The notes: generated by a model from the letters alone, not told the origin. DNA of 64,000 nt from Planctomycetota bacterium (GCA_014238905.1 JABAAE010000001.1:294712-358711); one strand, 5' to 3'. Positions 9,290 through 19,395 are shown, numbered from the stretch's first letter. Made by a program: numbers and translations.

Positions 9290-9377
9290 AAGCTTTTATC
9301 TAAGAAATCCAAACCACCATTTTAGCGTACTTATCGAGTACACAACTCACAAACCCCTAATATACCAGAAGGACATC

Positions 9378-10268
9378 ATGCCTGAACTTCCCGAAGTCGA
9401 AACGATGCGTCGTGGAATCCTCGGCGCGGTTGGTGGGAAAGTCGTACTGGTTGAGAACATCCGTTGTCCGAAAAAACCGATCACGATTCTTCCCTCAGTA
9501 GTCAATATCCGTCGGTCAATCGTAGGTTCAACTATAAGCGCTATCGAACGAATCGGAAAACGGGTGGTGGTCGTTCTTCAAGATAAAGATAATCCATCCC
9601 AAGCCGTTAACCAACGAAAGCTCGCTTCAAAAAAATACCTTATTTTTGAGCCAAGAATGACCGGATTGGTGCTGGTTGCCAACCCTCCTTCGGCGGAGCA
9701 TATTCGATTTCGAATGAAAATCGGCGGCGGCGACGTCAGCGAAATCTGCTTTTGGGATCGACGCGGACTTGGCAGTGTACAACTGCTCGACCATGCCAAA
9801 CTACAGGATAAATTTGGCCCAGGTAAAATTGGAGCTGACGCACTCAGTATCACAACAGACAATTTTTTTCACCAATTCCATTCATCCAGAAGAGAAATAA
9901 AGGTCGCTTTGCTGGACCAAAAATGTGTTGCAGGAGTAGGAAACATCTATGCCTCCGAGATGTTACACGCCGCAAAAATTAATCCTCAGCAGAAATGCTC
10001 AGATCTAAAAAGAAGGCAATTCAATCGACTCCATCATTGGATGCTGTCCATCCTCAATGATGCCATCGAGCATGAAGGTTCTACGCTTGCAGATGGAACC
10101 TATCGCAATGTCTTGAACCGGGACGGCAGCTATCAGAATTCCCATCGTGTCTACGATCGGGAATCCGAAAACTGTTCTTCCTGCAACCGATCACCGGTGA
10201 TACGAATTGTGCAATCCCAGCGGGCGACTTTTTATTGCAAACGCTGTCAACCGTTGAAATCCGGATGA
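9378..10268 (+). CDS. mutM: Formamidopyrimidine-DNA glycosylase (Fpg/MutM)
   Basis: A base-excision repair enzyme that removes oxidised purines such as 8-oxoguanine. The start is fixed by the chemistry: mature Fpg needs Pro2 as nucleophile, and MPELPEVETMRRG begins at 9378; the reading frame is open 120 bases further upstream but that would bury Pro2. The N-terminal beta domain carries KYLIFEPRMTG, the helix-two-turn-helix region follows (LLDQKCVAGVGNIYASE), and the C-terminal zinc finger has four Cys (CSSC ... CKRC) with the conserved Gln-Arg before it. Length is 296 residues. Confidence 0.96.
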   Translation: MPELPEVETMRRGILGAVGGKVVLVENIRCPKKPITILPSVVNIRRSIVGSTISAIERIGKRVVVVLQDKDNPSQAVNQRKLASKKYLIFEPRMTGLVLVANPPSAEHIRFRMKIGGGDVSEICFWDRRGLGSVQLLDHAKLQDKFGPGKIGADALSITTDNFFHQFHSSRREIKVALLDQKCVAGVGNIYASEMLHAAKINPQQKCSDLKRRQFNRLHHWMLSILNDAIEHEGSTLADGTYRNVLNRDGSYQNSHRVYDRESENCSSCNRSPVIRIVQSQRATFYCKRCQPLKSG

Positions 10269-10365
10269 GAATGGTCGCACCGCCTTCCAACAAAAAATCA
10301 ACATCGCCCCGGAAGCTCAGTGTCCAAGCGTAGGTGACCATGGAAGTCCTTTGGTTTGTCCCCAG

Positions 10366-12765
10366 TCATTTCTGCCGAGCCCTTTCGGATTCCCATTTTA
10401 ACGCATCGAGAACATTGGAAAAATCATCCGTCCATGGTTGGCCCCGGGTGGACATCCTGGTTTTTTTCCAATGTGGCTGATCCGTTAAGCCAGTCACATT
10501 TAAATCCCTTGCCAAGATCACATAACTGGCAGCTGCTTTACCGGAAAGGAGCTCTTCTTCACTGAGTTCAATATCGTGCCAAGTCATTGATTCCCAACCC
10601 ATGGCCGACGCCAAGTCACCCAATATCGGCTCCAAATCAAAAAACCGGTTACTAATATGAAAGGCCATGAATCCCTCTGGGCTCAATTTGCCTTGGTAGA
10701 CCTGAACCGCTTCCAACGTCAACAGATGCATTGGAATCGCGTCTGAACTGAAAGCATCAAAGATCATCAAGTCGAATTGATCATCTTCGACTTCGTTCAA
10801 CTTCATACGACCGTCCCCAAGAATGACCTCATAGTTTTCCTTTCCACAGTTCTCCAAGAAGGTAAAGAATCTGGGATTGGTGGCGATCTCTTTCACGATC
10901 GGATCGATTTCGAAAAATGTAAATTCCTGACCCTCGCGGTGGTAGCATGCTGCTGTTCCTGCGCCCAAACCAATAATGGCAACCCTTTTGAATGGTTTCT
11001 GTTTTTGGGCGAACGAAAAAATTTCACCAAGCGGTCCCGTTCGATGGTAATAAGACGTCGGCTGATTCAGGAGGTCTGGTCTCTCCGGGTCCAAATTCTG
11101 CAAGCCGTGTATGGTCTTTCCATGATAGAGTCGGCGTTGATGTCCCTCGGGACCATCCACCACTCGATTCACGCCAAAGTAACCTCGTTGCGTCAACAAA
11201 ACCGTCTCACCTGCCTGGGGTGGCTCCAGCTGGGAAAAAACAAAAACCAGCCCAATGGGAAACGCAAAACTTCGAGGTTTGTCCAGAAAATAACACCCCA
11301 CTAAAATCAAAAGACTCACCAATGTGGCTATCGTCAATGCCACCGTACCTTCCTGAAACGGAAACGTCTGGGCCATGATTCCCACCGGTAAAACAAACAG
11401 GGCAAACCATCCGAGGCGAAAACGGGACTCCGACTCGGCCGGTTGTTGATCTTCGTGTTGGAAATCACCGCCAGATGCTGTCGTTTTTTTTCGTTTCGTC
11501 GATTTGGCTTTTTGATTTTTTCCAACGGCCTTGGGCAAGGTCGTTTTTTCCCGTCGTTTTTCGCCTCTATCCGGGCCTGCCACAGCGGCCAGTGTGGGTC
11601 TCAACAAGCAGGCAATGAAGAGCGTGACTGGGTATTCCAATATCCAGGGAAACACCAAAGGAGCCAGAAGTCCGTTAAAAACACCACCCAACAATCCACC
11701 GAATGAAACCCAAAAGTAAAATTCCGTCAAATGGGAAGGTGACGGTTTCTTTCGCGCTAATTCAAAATGGCAAACCATCGCCCCGACAAAAAACACAACC
11801 AGGTGAAGCAATAACACAAAAATGCCACCTTTGAACATTGTGGACGCTGCCAGAACCATCATGCTGATTGGGAACAACCTGGAGACCCACTGGTAACGCA
11901 ATAGCGGCTGGTCAGCGAATGCCACAATAAATGTCACCAGGTAAAGCGTTAGTGGAATGATCCACAGGATCGGTATCGGTGAAATATCCGTCGTCAAAAA
12001 AGACGTTACGCCTAGCATCCAACTCGAGGGGACAAAGGAGAGGGCAACCCACCAACCGCGTTGGGACCAGCCAATCAAAGGCTGGTTTGGTAACGAATCA
12101 TTCACCTCTGGCTGATTGGGCAGTCGTTTTGACGAGACATCCGTCGGCTTCTTGATATTTCCTGCGGTCTTGAGAACGAGGTATCCACAGACGGCCATGG
12201 CCGCGATGAAAAGCCAATAAACAGACGTCCAAATGAGCGTCTGGGTTTCGATTCTAAAAAATTTCTCGATGAAAAACGGGTAACAGATCAAGGCAATCAT
12301 GCTACCGAAATTGCTGGCTGAATAAAGAAAATAGGGATTTTTTGCGCGGGGGTGATCGGTGGCGGAAAACCATTGTTGTAAAAGTGGACTTGTTGCTGAA
12401 ACAGCGAAAAACGGTCCGCCGACGACAACCAGCAAGAGTCCCAGCAGCCAGAAAACCGGCGACGAATGTTCTGGAGGGGTCCAAGCCGAGGGGATGGCGA
12501 TAATCGGTAACAACATCACGACAAACAGGATGGTCCAATGCAGCACGATTTGAATTTTAATCCCTAATAACCTCTGCGTCAGATGTGCGTAAGCGTAACC
12601 TGCCAGAAGCATGCCTTGAAAAAACAACATGCATGTGTTCCAAACCGCAGGGGATCCACCCAACAGTGGTAACGCCATTTTTGCAAACAGGGGTTGAATC
12701 AGGAACAACAGACCGGCACCCAGAAAAATCGCAAGGCGAAACGGAAAAAGCATCATATTGTTCAT
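10366..12765 (-). CDS. Polytopic membrane protein fused to a spermidine synthase-like domain
   Basis: About 799 residues from the ATG at 12765 (TTG at 12828 is the alternative). The N-terminal half has many hydrophobic segments (from FRLAIFLGAGLLFLIQPLFAKM onward), interrupted by a basic Lys/Arg/Thr-rich loop. The last third is a Rossmann fold of the spermine/spermidine synthase type: VAIIGLGAGTAACY, FFEIDPIVKEIA, ILGDGRMKL and DLMIFDAFSSDAIP. Similar fused proteins are widespread in bacteria and their substrate is generally unknown. Whether it makes a polyamine is not supported by the sequence alone. Confidence 0.85.
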   Translation of the reverse strand: MNNMMLFPFRLAIFLGAGLLFLIQPLFAKMALPLLGGSPAVWNTCMLFFQGMLLAGYAYAHLTQRLLGIKIQIVLHWTILFVVMLLPIIAIPSAWTPPEHSSPVFWLLGLLLVVVGGPFFAVSATSPLLQQWFSATDHPRAKNPYFLYSASNFGSMIALICYPFFIEKFFRIETQTLIWTSVYWLFIAAMAVCGYLVLKTAGNIKKPTDVSSKRLPNQPEVNDSLPNQPLIGWSQRGWWVALSFVPSSWMLGVTSFLTTDISPIPILWIIPLTLYLVTFIVAFADQPLLRYQWVSRLFPISMMVLAASTMFKGGIFVLLLHLVVFFVGAMVCHFELARKKPSPSHLTEFYFWVSFGGLLGGVFNGLLAPLVFPWILEYPVTLFIACLLRPTLAAVAGPDRGEKRREKTTLPKAVGKNQKAKSTKRKKTTASGGDFQHEDQQPAESESRFRLGWFALFVLPVGIMAQTFPFQEGTVALTIATLVSLLILVGCYFLDKPRSFAFPIGLVFVFSQLEPPQAGETVLLTQRGYFGVNRVVDGPEGHQRRLYHGKTIHGLQNLDPERPDLLNQPTSYYHRTGPLGEIFSFAQKQKPFKRVAIIGLGAGTAACYHREGQEFTFFEIDPIVKEIATNPRFFTFLENCGKENYEVILGDGRMKLNEVEDDQFDLMIFDAFSSDAIPMHLLTLEAVQVYQGKLSPEGFMAFHISNRFFDLEPILGDLASAMGWESMTWHDIELSEEELLSGKAAASYVILARDLNVTGLTDQPHWKKTRMSTRGQPWTDDFSNVLDALKWESERARQK

Positions 12766-13001
12766 TAATTCAGAAATGATGGAAAATGTTATCGTCCCAA
12801 ATCCACTGACATCGTCAATAGAAGTCAAATGACAACGAATCTGTATGGGAAAGCCTGTTCAAGCCAACCCACTAGCGAGCCTGTATGCTGCCGGACAGTT
12901 GACCGGCTAAACTGCCCGATTCCATTCACCGGATCCTCACCCTCGGACCCTAGCGATCGCAATTCAGACATCCAAAGAACGACACCGTCATTTGGGTGAT
13001 G

Positions 13002-14387
13002 TCATGTCACCAGTTCCTTGACCAATTTGCCGTGGACATCGGTAAGCCGGTAATCCCGTCCATCAAACCGGTATGTTAGCTGGCGGTGATCTACTCCCAT
13101 CTGGTGAAGAATCGTCGCATGTAAATCATGCAAGTGGACCTTTTGCTGCTCTGCAAAATATCCGAAATCGTCGGTAGCACCATGGTGATAACCGGGCCGA
13201 AAACCTCCACCCGCCAGGAACACCGTGTAACCAAAGGGATTGTGATCCCGACCGGTCCCTTGGGATGAAGGAGTTCGTCCAAATTCGCCGCCCCACAGGA
13301 CGATCGTTTCATCCAGCAGACCACGTTCCTTTAAATCCCTGATCAATGCGGCAATCGGCTGATCAACCGCCATGCTGTTGTTGGTGATTCCCTGCTTCAA
13401 ATTACTGTGCTGATCCCAGCGATCCGCTTTAACACGTGGCGAAAAAATTTCGACAAATCGGACACCTCTTTCGACCAGACGCCGGGCCAGCAAACAACGC
13501 GAACCAAACAGGGCAGTCGCTGGATGGTCCAGACCAAAAGCCTTTCTGGTTGTCGAGGTTTCATCATCGATTTGCAAAAGCTCTGGAACAGACAATTGCA
13601 TTCGGGCAGCTTTCTCATAATTTGAAATGACTGAATCCAAATACGGGTGACTTGACGCTACCGCAGACTGGCGATGCAAATCCAAAATAGCTTCCAGCTT
13701 TGACTTTGAAACTTTTGCCGAAGCGTCCAGGGATCGTAAAAACTCAATCCCGGTTTTTCCACGAAGAAACTGCACACCTTGATGGGTCGCTGGCAAAAAC
13801 CCACTGGACCAGGTTGTGGCGCCACCAGCTGGCAATTGGCCGCAATCCAGTACGGCAAAAGAGGGCAACTCCTGATTTTCACTACCCAGACCATAACTCA
13901 TCCAGGAACCAAGACTGGGCCGACCGGCAATCGGGTCACCGGTATGACTGAGGTAACACGCCGCCGAATGATTCGAAACACCGTGATGCATGGAATGGAC
14001 AAATGTCAGATCGTCAGAACAGGCCGCAATATTCGGAAACAGCTCGCTGACCCAAGTCCCGCTATCGCCATGCTGCCGGAAGCCGAAAGGAGAATCAAAA
14101 ACTCGATTGGAACTATTGAACACCGTTGCCGGCGTCTTAAAAGGGAGCGGCTTTCCCGCATGTTTTTTCAATAGTGGCTTGTAATCGAACAGATCGACCT
14201 GACTTGGCCCCCCTTCCATGTAGAGATAGATGATTGATTTTGCCCGGGGTAAATGATGGCCCAGGGAATTTCCTTGGCCGTCATTGGAGGTCAAGTCACT
14301 GGCTGAATTTTCGCCCGCCAACAGCCCCGCAAGAGCCAGCGATCCGAAACCACCCATCGAGTTTTGCAAAAAATTCCGCCGGTCCAT
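13002..14387 (-). CDS. DUF1501 domain protein with Tat-type signal
   Basis: Starts MDRRNFLQNSMGGFGSLALAG, a twin-arginine-like export signal; ATG at 14387 is 27 bases after the previous stop and has AGGAG upstream. It shows DUF1501 family features: MEGGPSQVDLFDYKP, VHSMHHGVSNHSAACYLSHTG, WGGEFGRTP and GRDHNPFG. The family is related to alkaline phosphatase/sulfatase-like folds and is greatly expanded in planctomycetes; its biochemical role is not established. It is directly downstream of a second DUF1501 gene with which it probably forms an operon, and no DUF1549/DUF1553 partner lies next to the pair. Confidence 0.9.
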   Translation of the reverse strand: MDRRNFLQNSMGGFGSLALAGLLAGENSASDLTSNDGQGNSLGHHLPRAKSIIYLYMEGGPSQVDLFDYKPLLKKHAGKPLPFKTPATVFNSSNRVFDSPFGFRQHGDSGTWVSELFPNIAACSDDLTFVHSMHHGVSNHSAACYLSHTGDPIAGRPSLGSWMSYGLGSENQELPSFAVLDCGQLPAGGATTWSSGFLPATHQGVQFLRGKTGIEFLRSLDASAKVSKSKLEAILDLHRQSAVASSHPYLDSVISNYEKAARMQLSVPELLQIDDETSTTRKAFGLDHPATALFGSRCLLARRLVERGVRFVEIFSPRVKADRWDQHSNLKQGITNNSMAVDQPIAALIRDLKERGLLDETIVLWGGEFGRTPSSQGTGRDHNPFGYTVFLAGGGFRPGYHHGATDDFGYFAEQQKVHLHDLHATILHQMGVDHRQLTYRFDGRDYRLTDVHGKLVKELVT

Positions 14388-14413
14388 TGTCGGGGTCTCC
14401 TGTTCGCCCCACA

Positions 14414-15859
14414 CTAAATAATTTCAGAAATAGGTTTTCCATTCTCGGCAACCACAAAATTTGGACGGCCACGAGGGTCCTGGTACGTCGTGTTCTGTGG
14501 CACCCCAAAATGATGATAAATGGTCGCAGCCAAATCGCCAGGCGTGATAGGCCGATGCAGAATATCAGCTCCATCTTTTTCAGTTGCACCAATTACCTGT
14601 CCATGCCTGAGACCTCCTCCGGCCAAACACATCGACATCACCACCGGCCAGTGATTACGGCCATCTGTGCTGTCCTGAGTTCCCATGTTGGGAGTTCGAC
14701 CAAATTCACCCATGGCAATGACAAGAACGTCGTCCAACATCCCCCGATCATCCAAGTCCCCCACCAGCGTCGTGAGCAGGTGATCAAACAACGGCAACAA
14801 GGGACCAAGTCCTTTTTTGATTCCTCCGTAGGGCGGGATGTTGTCGCCATGGGTATCCCACGTTCCCGACGCAGTGTGGTAGCTCAAATCAATCGTCACA
14901 AATGACGAGCCGGCTTCAACGAGCCTTCGGGCTAAGAGTGCTTTTTGACACCAGAGGTGTTTACCAAACCGTTCGCGAACCTTTTTTGATTCCTTTCGGA
15001 TGTCAAATGCCTGTTGCACTTTTTCGTCGGCCACTAACGACAATGCCTGTTGCGAATACTCATCCAATCCGGACGTATCCGACTCAAAAAATCCTTTTCG
15101 GGCCTGGTTTAATTGCGACAGCAAGGACTGTCGCTTTGAAATTCGGTTGACGGAAACACCTGGTGCAAATCGAAACATATCTGCCGATGAAATTTTACCG
15201 GTGTCCTGACCGACCAAATCGTAGATCGGCAAGCGGCAGGCAGGTTCCGCAATGAATGGGTCGAACTCCTTGCCCAGGTACCCCGAGTAAGCGATGTGCG
15301 ATTTAGATTTTTGGAATGCGACATAGGGCAAACCACCTGGCAGATTGGGACCATGATGTTTAGCGATCACCGAACCGATCGAGGGAAAAGTGTAACCCCG
15401 TGGGTTACTTCGTGGCGAGGCCCCTCGATGTCCGGTCTGAAAAACCATATTGGGTTCATGGTTACTCTGTCGGGCATCGACACTGCGTAGAATTGTGAAC
15501 TTGTCAAGCATCGCTGCCTGTTTGGGCAGATGCTCGCAAATGAAGGTACCCGGCAAGCGGGTTGAGGTCACACCAAAAGGCCCTCGATTCAGGTAGGGCC
15601 GATCGGGCTTGGGGTCCCATGTATCGATGTGACTTGGGCCACCAGCCATCCACAGCAAGATGACGCTTTTCCCGCTGGCTTGGGAAAGTCCATTTTGAAC
15701 CGCTTCCGCCCGCGATCTCAACAACTGCGGGAGCGAAAGACCAGCGATTCCCGCAAGACTGTTCTTGATCATCCCTCGGCGGGACGAGACACTCAGGCCT
15801 TCGCAAACTCGGCCGTGATAGGACTCAAAAGCATGGTGGTGGGAATGACGGTTGGACAT
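14414..15859 (-). CDS. DUF1501 domain protein with Tat-type signal
   Basis: A 481-residue paralogue of the next gene. It has an extended N-terminus (His-rich SNRHSHHH) before the signal-like SSRRGMIKNSLAGIAGLSLP, then the family motifs WMAGGPSHIDTWDPKP, SVDARQSNHEPNMVFQTGHRG, MGEFGRTPNMG and DGRNHWPV. The twin Arg is about 27 residues in, later than usual for a Tat signal, so the true start could be further downstream. Likely exported; enzymatic activity unknown. First gene of the DUF1501 pair. Confidence 0.9.
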   Translation of the reverse strand: MSNRHSHHHAFESYHGRVCEGLSVSSRRGMIKNSLAGIAGLSLPQLLRSRAEAVQNGLSQASGKSVILLWMAGGPSHIDTWDPKPDRPYLNRGPFGVTSTRLPGTFICEHLPKQAAMLDKFTILRSVDARQSNHEPNMVFQTGHRGASPRSNPRGYTFPSIGSVIAKHHGPNLPGGLPYVAFQKSKSHIAYSGYLGKEFDPFIAEPACRLPIYDLVGQDTGKISSADMFRFAPGVSVNRISKRQSLLSQLNQARKGFFESDTSGLDEYSQQALSLVADEKVQQAFDIRKESKKVRERFGKHLWCQKALLARRLVEAGSSFVTIDLSYHTASGTWDTHGDNIPPYGGIKKGLGPLLPLFDHLLTTLVGDLDDRGMLDDVLVIAMGEFGRTPNMGTQDSTDGRNHWPVVMSMCLAGGGLRHGQVIGATEKDGADILHRPITPGDLAATIYHHFGVPQNTTYQDPRGRPNFVVAENGKPISEII

Positions 15860-16254
15860 GGCTTTGACCCGATTTCAAATCCAAAGTCGGTTTAGAATCT
15901 CAGCGGGTAATTCTACACACAAAACGATCTAAACGCGAACTCAAACCGCCAACATTACATTACTGGTTGATCAATAAAACAGGCAAAATCTTTCGTCGAA
16001 AAAGAAGACGGGGGGGGTTGGCCAATGGACTTTTTCCCGGGTCAAAGCCCACAGTTTCCAATCCAACGCCAATCGTCAGAATGGTGAACCTGGTGATCAG
16101 ACCGATCCACAAGGTGAGGCGATTGCCCCATTGCATTGCCTCTTCGAGAAAACCATTTTTCGCCATGCTCAGATTGGCATTGCCAGTCTTGGGAGAGGAG
16201 TCTTTGACACTGTTGATCCATCCAACAAAATCAACCCTATCCGACTCAACAATA
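15860..16254. other. Gap between ptsI and the DUF1501 pair
   Basis: About 395 bases. It holds one possible small ORF (15960-16166, minus) and an 8-base G run at 16010-16017. No terminator hairpin with a T-tract was found on the minus strand here, so read-through from ptsI is possible. Confidence 0.5.
15960..16166 (-). CDS. Possible small membrane protein downstream of ptsI
   Basis: A 68-residue frame (MAKNGFLEEAMQWGNRLTLW...) starting 88 bases after the ptsI stop, with one hydrophobic segment (about residues 18-36) and a basic end. The frame stays open upstream past the ptsI stop but offers no ATG, GTG or TTG there. The run of eight C (minus strand) near the end is a possible slippage or sequencing-error point. 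The opening EEAMQWGNRLTL is loosely reminiscent of AtpZ/AtpI-like proteins, but this is weak. Confidence 0.3.
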   Translation of the reverse strand: MAKNGFLEEAMQWGNRLTLWIGLITRFTILTIGVGLETVGFDPGKSPLANPPRLLFRRKILPVLLINQ

Positions 16255-18012
16255 TCAGGCCGTGTCGAGGATGGTGAATTTGGGTGCCAGCCGCTGAAGT
16301 TGACCTGCCATGTATCGCTGAACCTGAGAAGTTGTTTTCAGTTTCAGGGCATTCTGCAAGATCTGAGCTGCCTCGGCACGGGAGATGACTTTGGCAAGCT
16401 CCTTGATCGTGGGAATGAACGCTGGGCTCATGCTGAATTTCTTCAAACCCATCCCCAAAAGAAGCACGAATGCTTTGGGCTGCCCGGCCATCTCACCACA
16501 AACGGTAATCGGCGTATTGTTCTGGTTGCAAATCCGGATCACGTTTTTTAAGACGCGAAGAACCGGCGGAGAAAGTGGTTGACAGAGATGGCTCACTTTT
16601 GGATTATCTCGATCTGCGGCCATCAGGTATTGAACAAGATCGTTGGAGCCCACCGATACAAAATCACAACCCTCCAGCAGCGTATCCATCATGATGGCCG
16701 CCGCCGGGACCTCCAACATCATTCCGATAGGTACATTGGCAAATGGTTTACCCAAAGAAACCAGTTGCTTCATCGCCCTGCGCACCATGGATCGAACCCG
16801 CCTCATCTCATCCACGGTGGTCACCATTGGAAACAGCATCCGAACTTTTCCAAATTCAAAATCAGCCGCTGCGCGGAGAATAGCCCTAATTTGGGTGTTG
16901 AACAATTCAGGATGTTCAAACGACAGCCGAATACTACGCCATCCCATAAACGGGTTGGATTCCTGATGATTGTGGCCAAGGTAGGGCACCGTTTTATCAC
17001 CACCGATATCAAGGGTGCGGATGGTCACCTGATTGTTCGGAGCAGATTGAATCACCCGACGGTAGTTTTCGTATTGTTCCTCCTCATCGGGCACATTGGG
17101 ATGAGTAAGGTAAAGATATTCGGTTCGATAAAGACCTACCCCATTTCCACCCATCGCGACAGCTGATTCAGCATCCGTTGTGCTGTTGATGTTGGCCAAC
17201 AGTTCCAGTTCCAAACCATCTGCGGTTATCGTGGGTTCGTCCCGATTCTCTGCCAACTGGTCTTTAAAATCGAAAAATTCTCGTTCCAGTTTTCGATAGG
17301 CTGCGATGGATTCTGGATCGAGGTTGTAGCGAATGACCCCCTCGCGGCCATCCACCATGATGGTGTCCCCAGTCTTGATTTGCCGCAGGATACCCGGCAC
17401 GCCAGAAACGGCCGGAATTCCCTTGCTGCGGGCAATGATCGCCGCGTGAGAAGTCGGACCACCCGCCTGAGTCACAATGCCTTTGACCTCAACATCTCCC
17501 AAAAGCACCACCTGCGACGGTAGTAGTTCATCTGCTACGACAATGAGAGGACCTTCCAAGCCACGATCGATTTCGTTTTTTACATCCGTCAAAGAGGCCG
17601 AAAGCCGTGAAACGACGTCGCGAATATCGGCAAAACGTTCCTGAAGATACTCATCCTTGGTTTTGGAAAACAAAACCGAATATTCTTCGAGAAAACGGTG
17701 AAGCGCTGCCTGGACCGTTAATTTCTCATCGACGATCCAGCCAGAAACCTTTTTTGTAAATGCATTGTCACAAAGAATGGACTGATGCATCGCGAAGACA
17801 GCCGCTTCGCTGGGTCCAACTTGGGCGTAAACCTTGGACTCCAAAGCCTTTAAATCCCGGATGGTCTGCTCTTTTGCAGATTCAAACCGCGCAAGTTCCT
17901 CTCCAACAGCATCTTCTTCCAGATGAGTCTTCTCAGGCCTGACAAAAATCTCGCTGATACAATAGGCAGTGCCAATTGAAACACCGGGCGACACCGGAAT
18001 TCCCTTTTTCAT
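16255..18012 (-). CDS. ptsI: Phosphoenolpyruvate-protein phosphotransferase (PTS enzyme I)
   Basis: A 585-residue EI: N-terminal HPr-binding domain, phosphorylated His189 in GGPTSHAAIIAR, and the C-terminal PEP-binding barrel with LYRTEYLYL, IRTLDIGGDK, SVGSNDLVQYLMAADR and the Cys of ITVCGEMAG. It transfers phosphate from PEP to HPr. No HPr or sugar-specific EII gene is in the window, which would fit a regulatory PTS without sugar transport (inference). It opens MKKGIPVSPGVSIGTA as in the family. Confidence 0.95.
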   Translation of the reverse strand: MKKGIPVSPGVSIGTAYCISEIFVRPEKTHLEEDAVGEELARFESAKEQTIRDLKALESKVYAQVGPSEAAVFAMHQSILCDNAFTKKVSGWIVDEKLTVQAALHRFLEEYSVLFSKTKDEYLQERFADIRDVVSRLSASLTDVKNEIDRGLEGPLIVVADELLPSQVVLLGDVEVKGIVTQAGGPTSHAAIIARSKGIPAVSGVPGILRQIKTGDTIMVDGREGVIRYNLDPESIAAYRKLEREFFDFKDQLAENRDEPTITADGLELELLANINSTTDAESAVAMGGNGVGLYRTEYLYLTHPNVPDEEEQYENYRRVIQSAPNNQVTIRTLDIGGDKTVPYLGHNHQESNPFMGWRSIRLSFEHPELFNTQIRAILRAAADFEFGKVRMLFPMVTTVDEMRRVRSMVRRAMKQLVSLGKPFANVPIGMMLEVPAAAIMMDTLLEGCDFVSVGSNDLVQYLMAADRDNPKVSHLCQPLSPPVLRVLKNVIRICNQNNTPITVCGEMAGQPKAFVLLLGMGLKKFSMSPAFIPTIKELAKVISRAEAAQILQNALKLKTTSQVQRYMAGQLQRLAPKFTILDTA

Positions 18013-18211
18013 AACCCGATTTTAACATTGATTGTCTCAACAAACAATTTCCCGTAAATCCAGATTTTCCCTTGGAAGCCCAGTAATTCTACCTAAACTA
18101 CCGTAAAAATTGACTTTATTACGTTGTTGTGAAAACACGGTGTCGATGCTAAATTGGTGAATTCCCTATCAACGTCTTTGGGCGGGTAATGCTTTTTAAC
18201 CGAATTTTTAC

Positions 18212-18721
18212 GTGAATAACGATTCGAATCTAAACACTCCAGACATCGAGTTCACGCAACTCGACAAAATTACCGAAATTGTTGCGAGTGACCGGATTTC
18301 AGCAGTGAAAAGCCTTACAGGTGACGAAGATTATCTTCGGGACCACTTTCCCAATTTCTCGGTTATGCCGGGAGTTTTGATGTTGGAGGCGATGTTTCAA
18401 GCTTCATGTTGGTTGATCCGGTATTCCAATCAATTTTTGCAATCAAATGTCGATTTGCGGGAAGCCAAAAGCATTAAGTTTCAGGATTTCGTGACCCCCG
18501 GAAAGCAATTGGAGGTCCGGTCAAAAATTCTGAAACAAGATGGTTGCCAGTATTCACTCAAGACAGAATGCCAGATAGACGGGTCGGTGGCGGTAAGCGG
18601 TCGATTGTTGGTAGAAACCTACAATCAGAATGAACGCAATCCATCAACTCAAAGTGTTGACCGAATCGTCGCGTTAGAAAAGCAAAAACAATTCGCGTTA
18701 TTATATCAAAGCTCGAATTGA
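18212..18721 (+). CDS. FabZ-like (3R)-hydroxyacyl-ACP dehydratase
   Basis: A 169-residue hotdog protein. Catalytic His45 (DHFPNFSVMPGVLMLEA) and Glu59 are present with the spacing expected for FabZ, so it should dehydrate a beta-hydroxyacyl-ACP. The start is GTG at 18212, with no strong ribosome-binding site. It is the first gene of a four-gene block (FabZ-like, ACP, second hotdog, FabF-like) that runs without interruption on the plus strand, distinct from housekeeping fab genes such as the fabG further on. The lipid or polyketide product is unknown. Confidence 0.87.
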   Translation: MNNDSNLNTPDIEFTQLDKITEIVASDRISAVKSLTGDEDYLRDHFPNFSVMPGVLMLEAMFQASCWLIRYSNQFLQSNVDLREAKSIKFQDFVTPGKQLEVRSKILKQDGCQYSLKTECQIDGSVAVSGRLLVETYNQNERNPSTQSVDRIVALEKQKQFALLYQSSN

Positions 18722-18771
18722 CTTATAAATGTAACTCCTATTAGTCGCCTATTTTGGATCGGAGAACTTGA

Positions 18772-19161
18772 ATGGCTCCTTCGGAAGATGAAGTTTTTGG
18801 AAAAGTAAAAGATGCGTTAGTGGACGCGCTCGGTGTGGACGACGACGAAGTGACTGCAGACGCAACGATGGTCGGAGACTTGGGAGCCGAATCGATCGAT
18901 TTTTTGGATATTGTTTTTAAGCTGGAGAAGTCGTTTGAAATCCAGATCCCCCGGGACGAATTGTTCCCTGACGACATTTTGACGAATGCCGAGTATGTTC
19001 AGGACGGCAAAGTGACCCAAACGGGTATTGAACAGCTCAAAAAACGCATGCCATTTGCCGATTTGTCAAAGTTTGAATCCAATCCTATGGTTCAGGACTT
19101 CGGGAATCTATTGACTGTTAGCGATCTTTGCCGTTACGTCACGACAAAAATCACCGCTTAA
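18772..19161 (+). CDS. Acyl carrier protein, extended
   Basis: A 129-residue acidic protein. The phosphopantetheine site is Ser41 in DLGAESIDFLDI, with the usual helices around it. It is longer than standard ACP (about 77 residues): an insert between helix II and the last helix (about residues 72-112, DGKVTQTGIEQLKKRM...) separates the core from TVSDLCRYV. It begins 50 bases after the FabZ-like gene and probably carries the growing chain for this cluster rather than for general fatty acid synthesis. Confidence 0.9.
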   Translation: MAPSEDEVFGKVKDALVDALGVDDDEVTADATMVGDLGAESIDFLDIVFKLEKSFEIQIPRDELFPDDILTNAEYVQDGKVTQTGIEQLKKRMPFADLSKFESNPMVQDFGNLLTVSDLCRYVTTKITA

Positions 19162-19395
19162 GTTGAGGCCGATTGACGCTTCGGTTGGGAACCTGTCCGA
19201 TCCGGAGCGGTTTTGGGTTCCAAGGATTTGCTTCACCTGTTTTCGGTAAGAACGTCACCAATAGGGTTTACTGGTCAAAATTTGACTAGAATGAGTGGGT
19301 GAATCAGCTTTCTTTTACCGTCACAGAGAATTGGCTGTAGACCATTGGCCAAATCGAGAAATCAGTAACAGATTTTCATGCTAAAGATTTGATTC

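Noticed and set aside
9258-9377. Extension of mutM upstream of 9378
   Set aside because: Fpg needs Pro2 exposed after Met removal, so the start must be at 9378.
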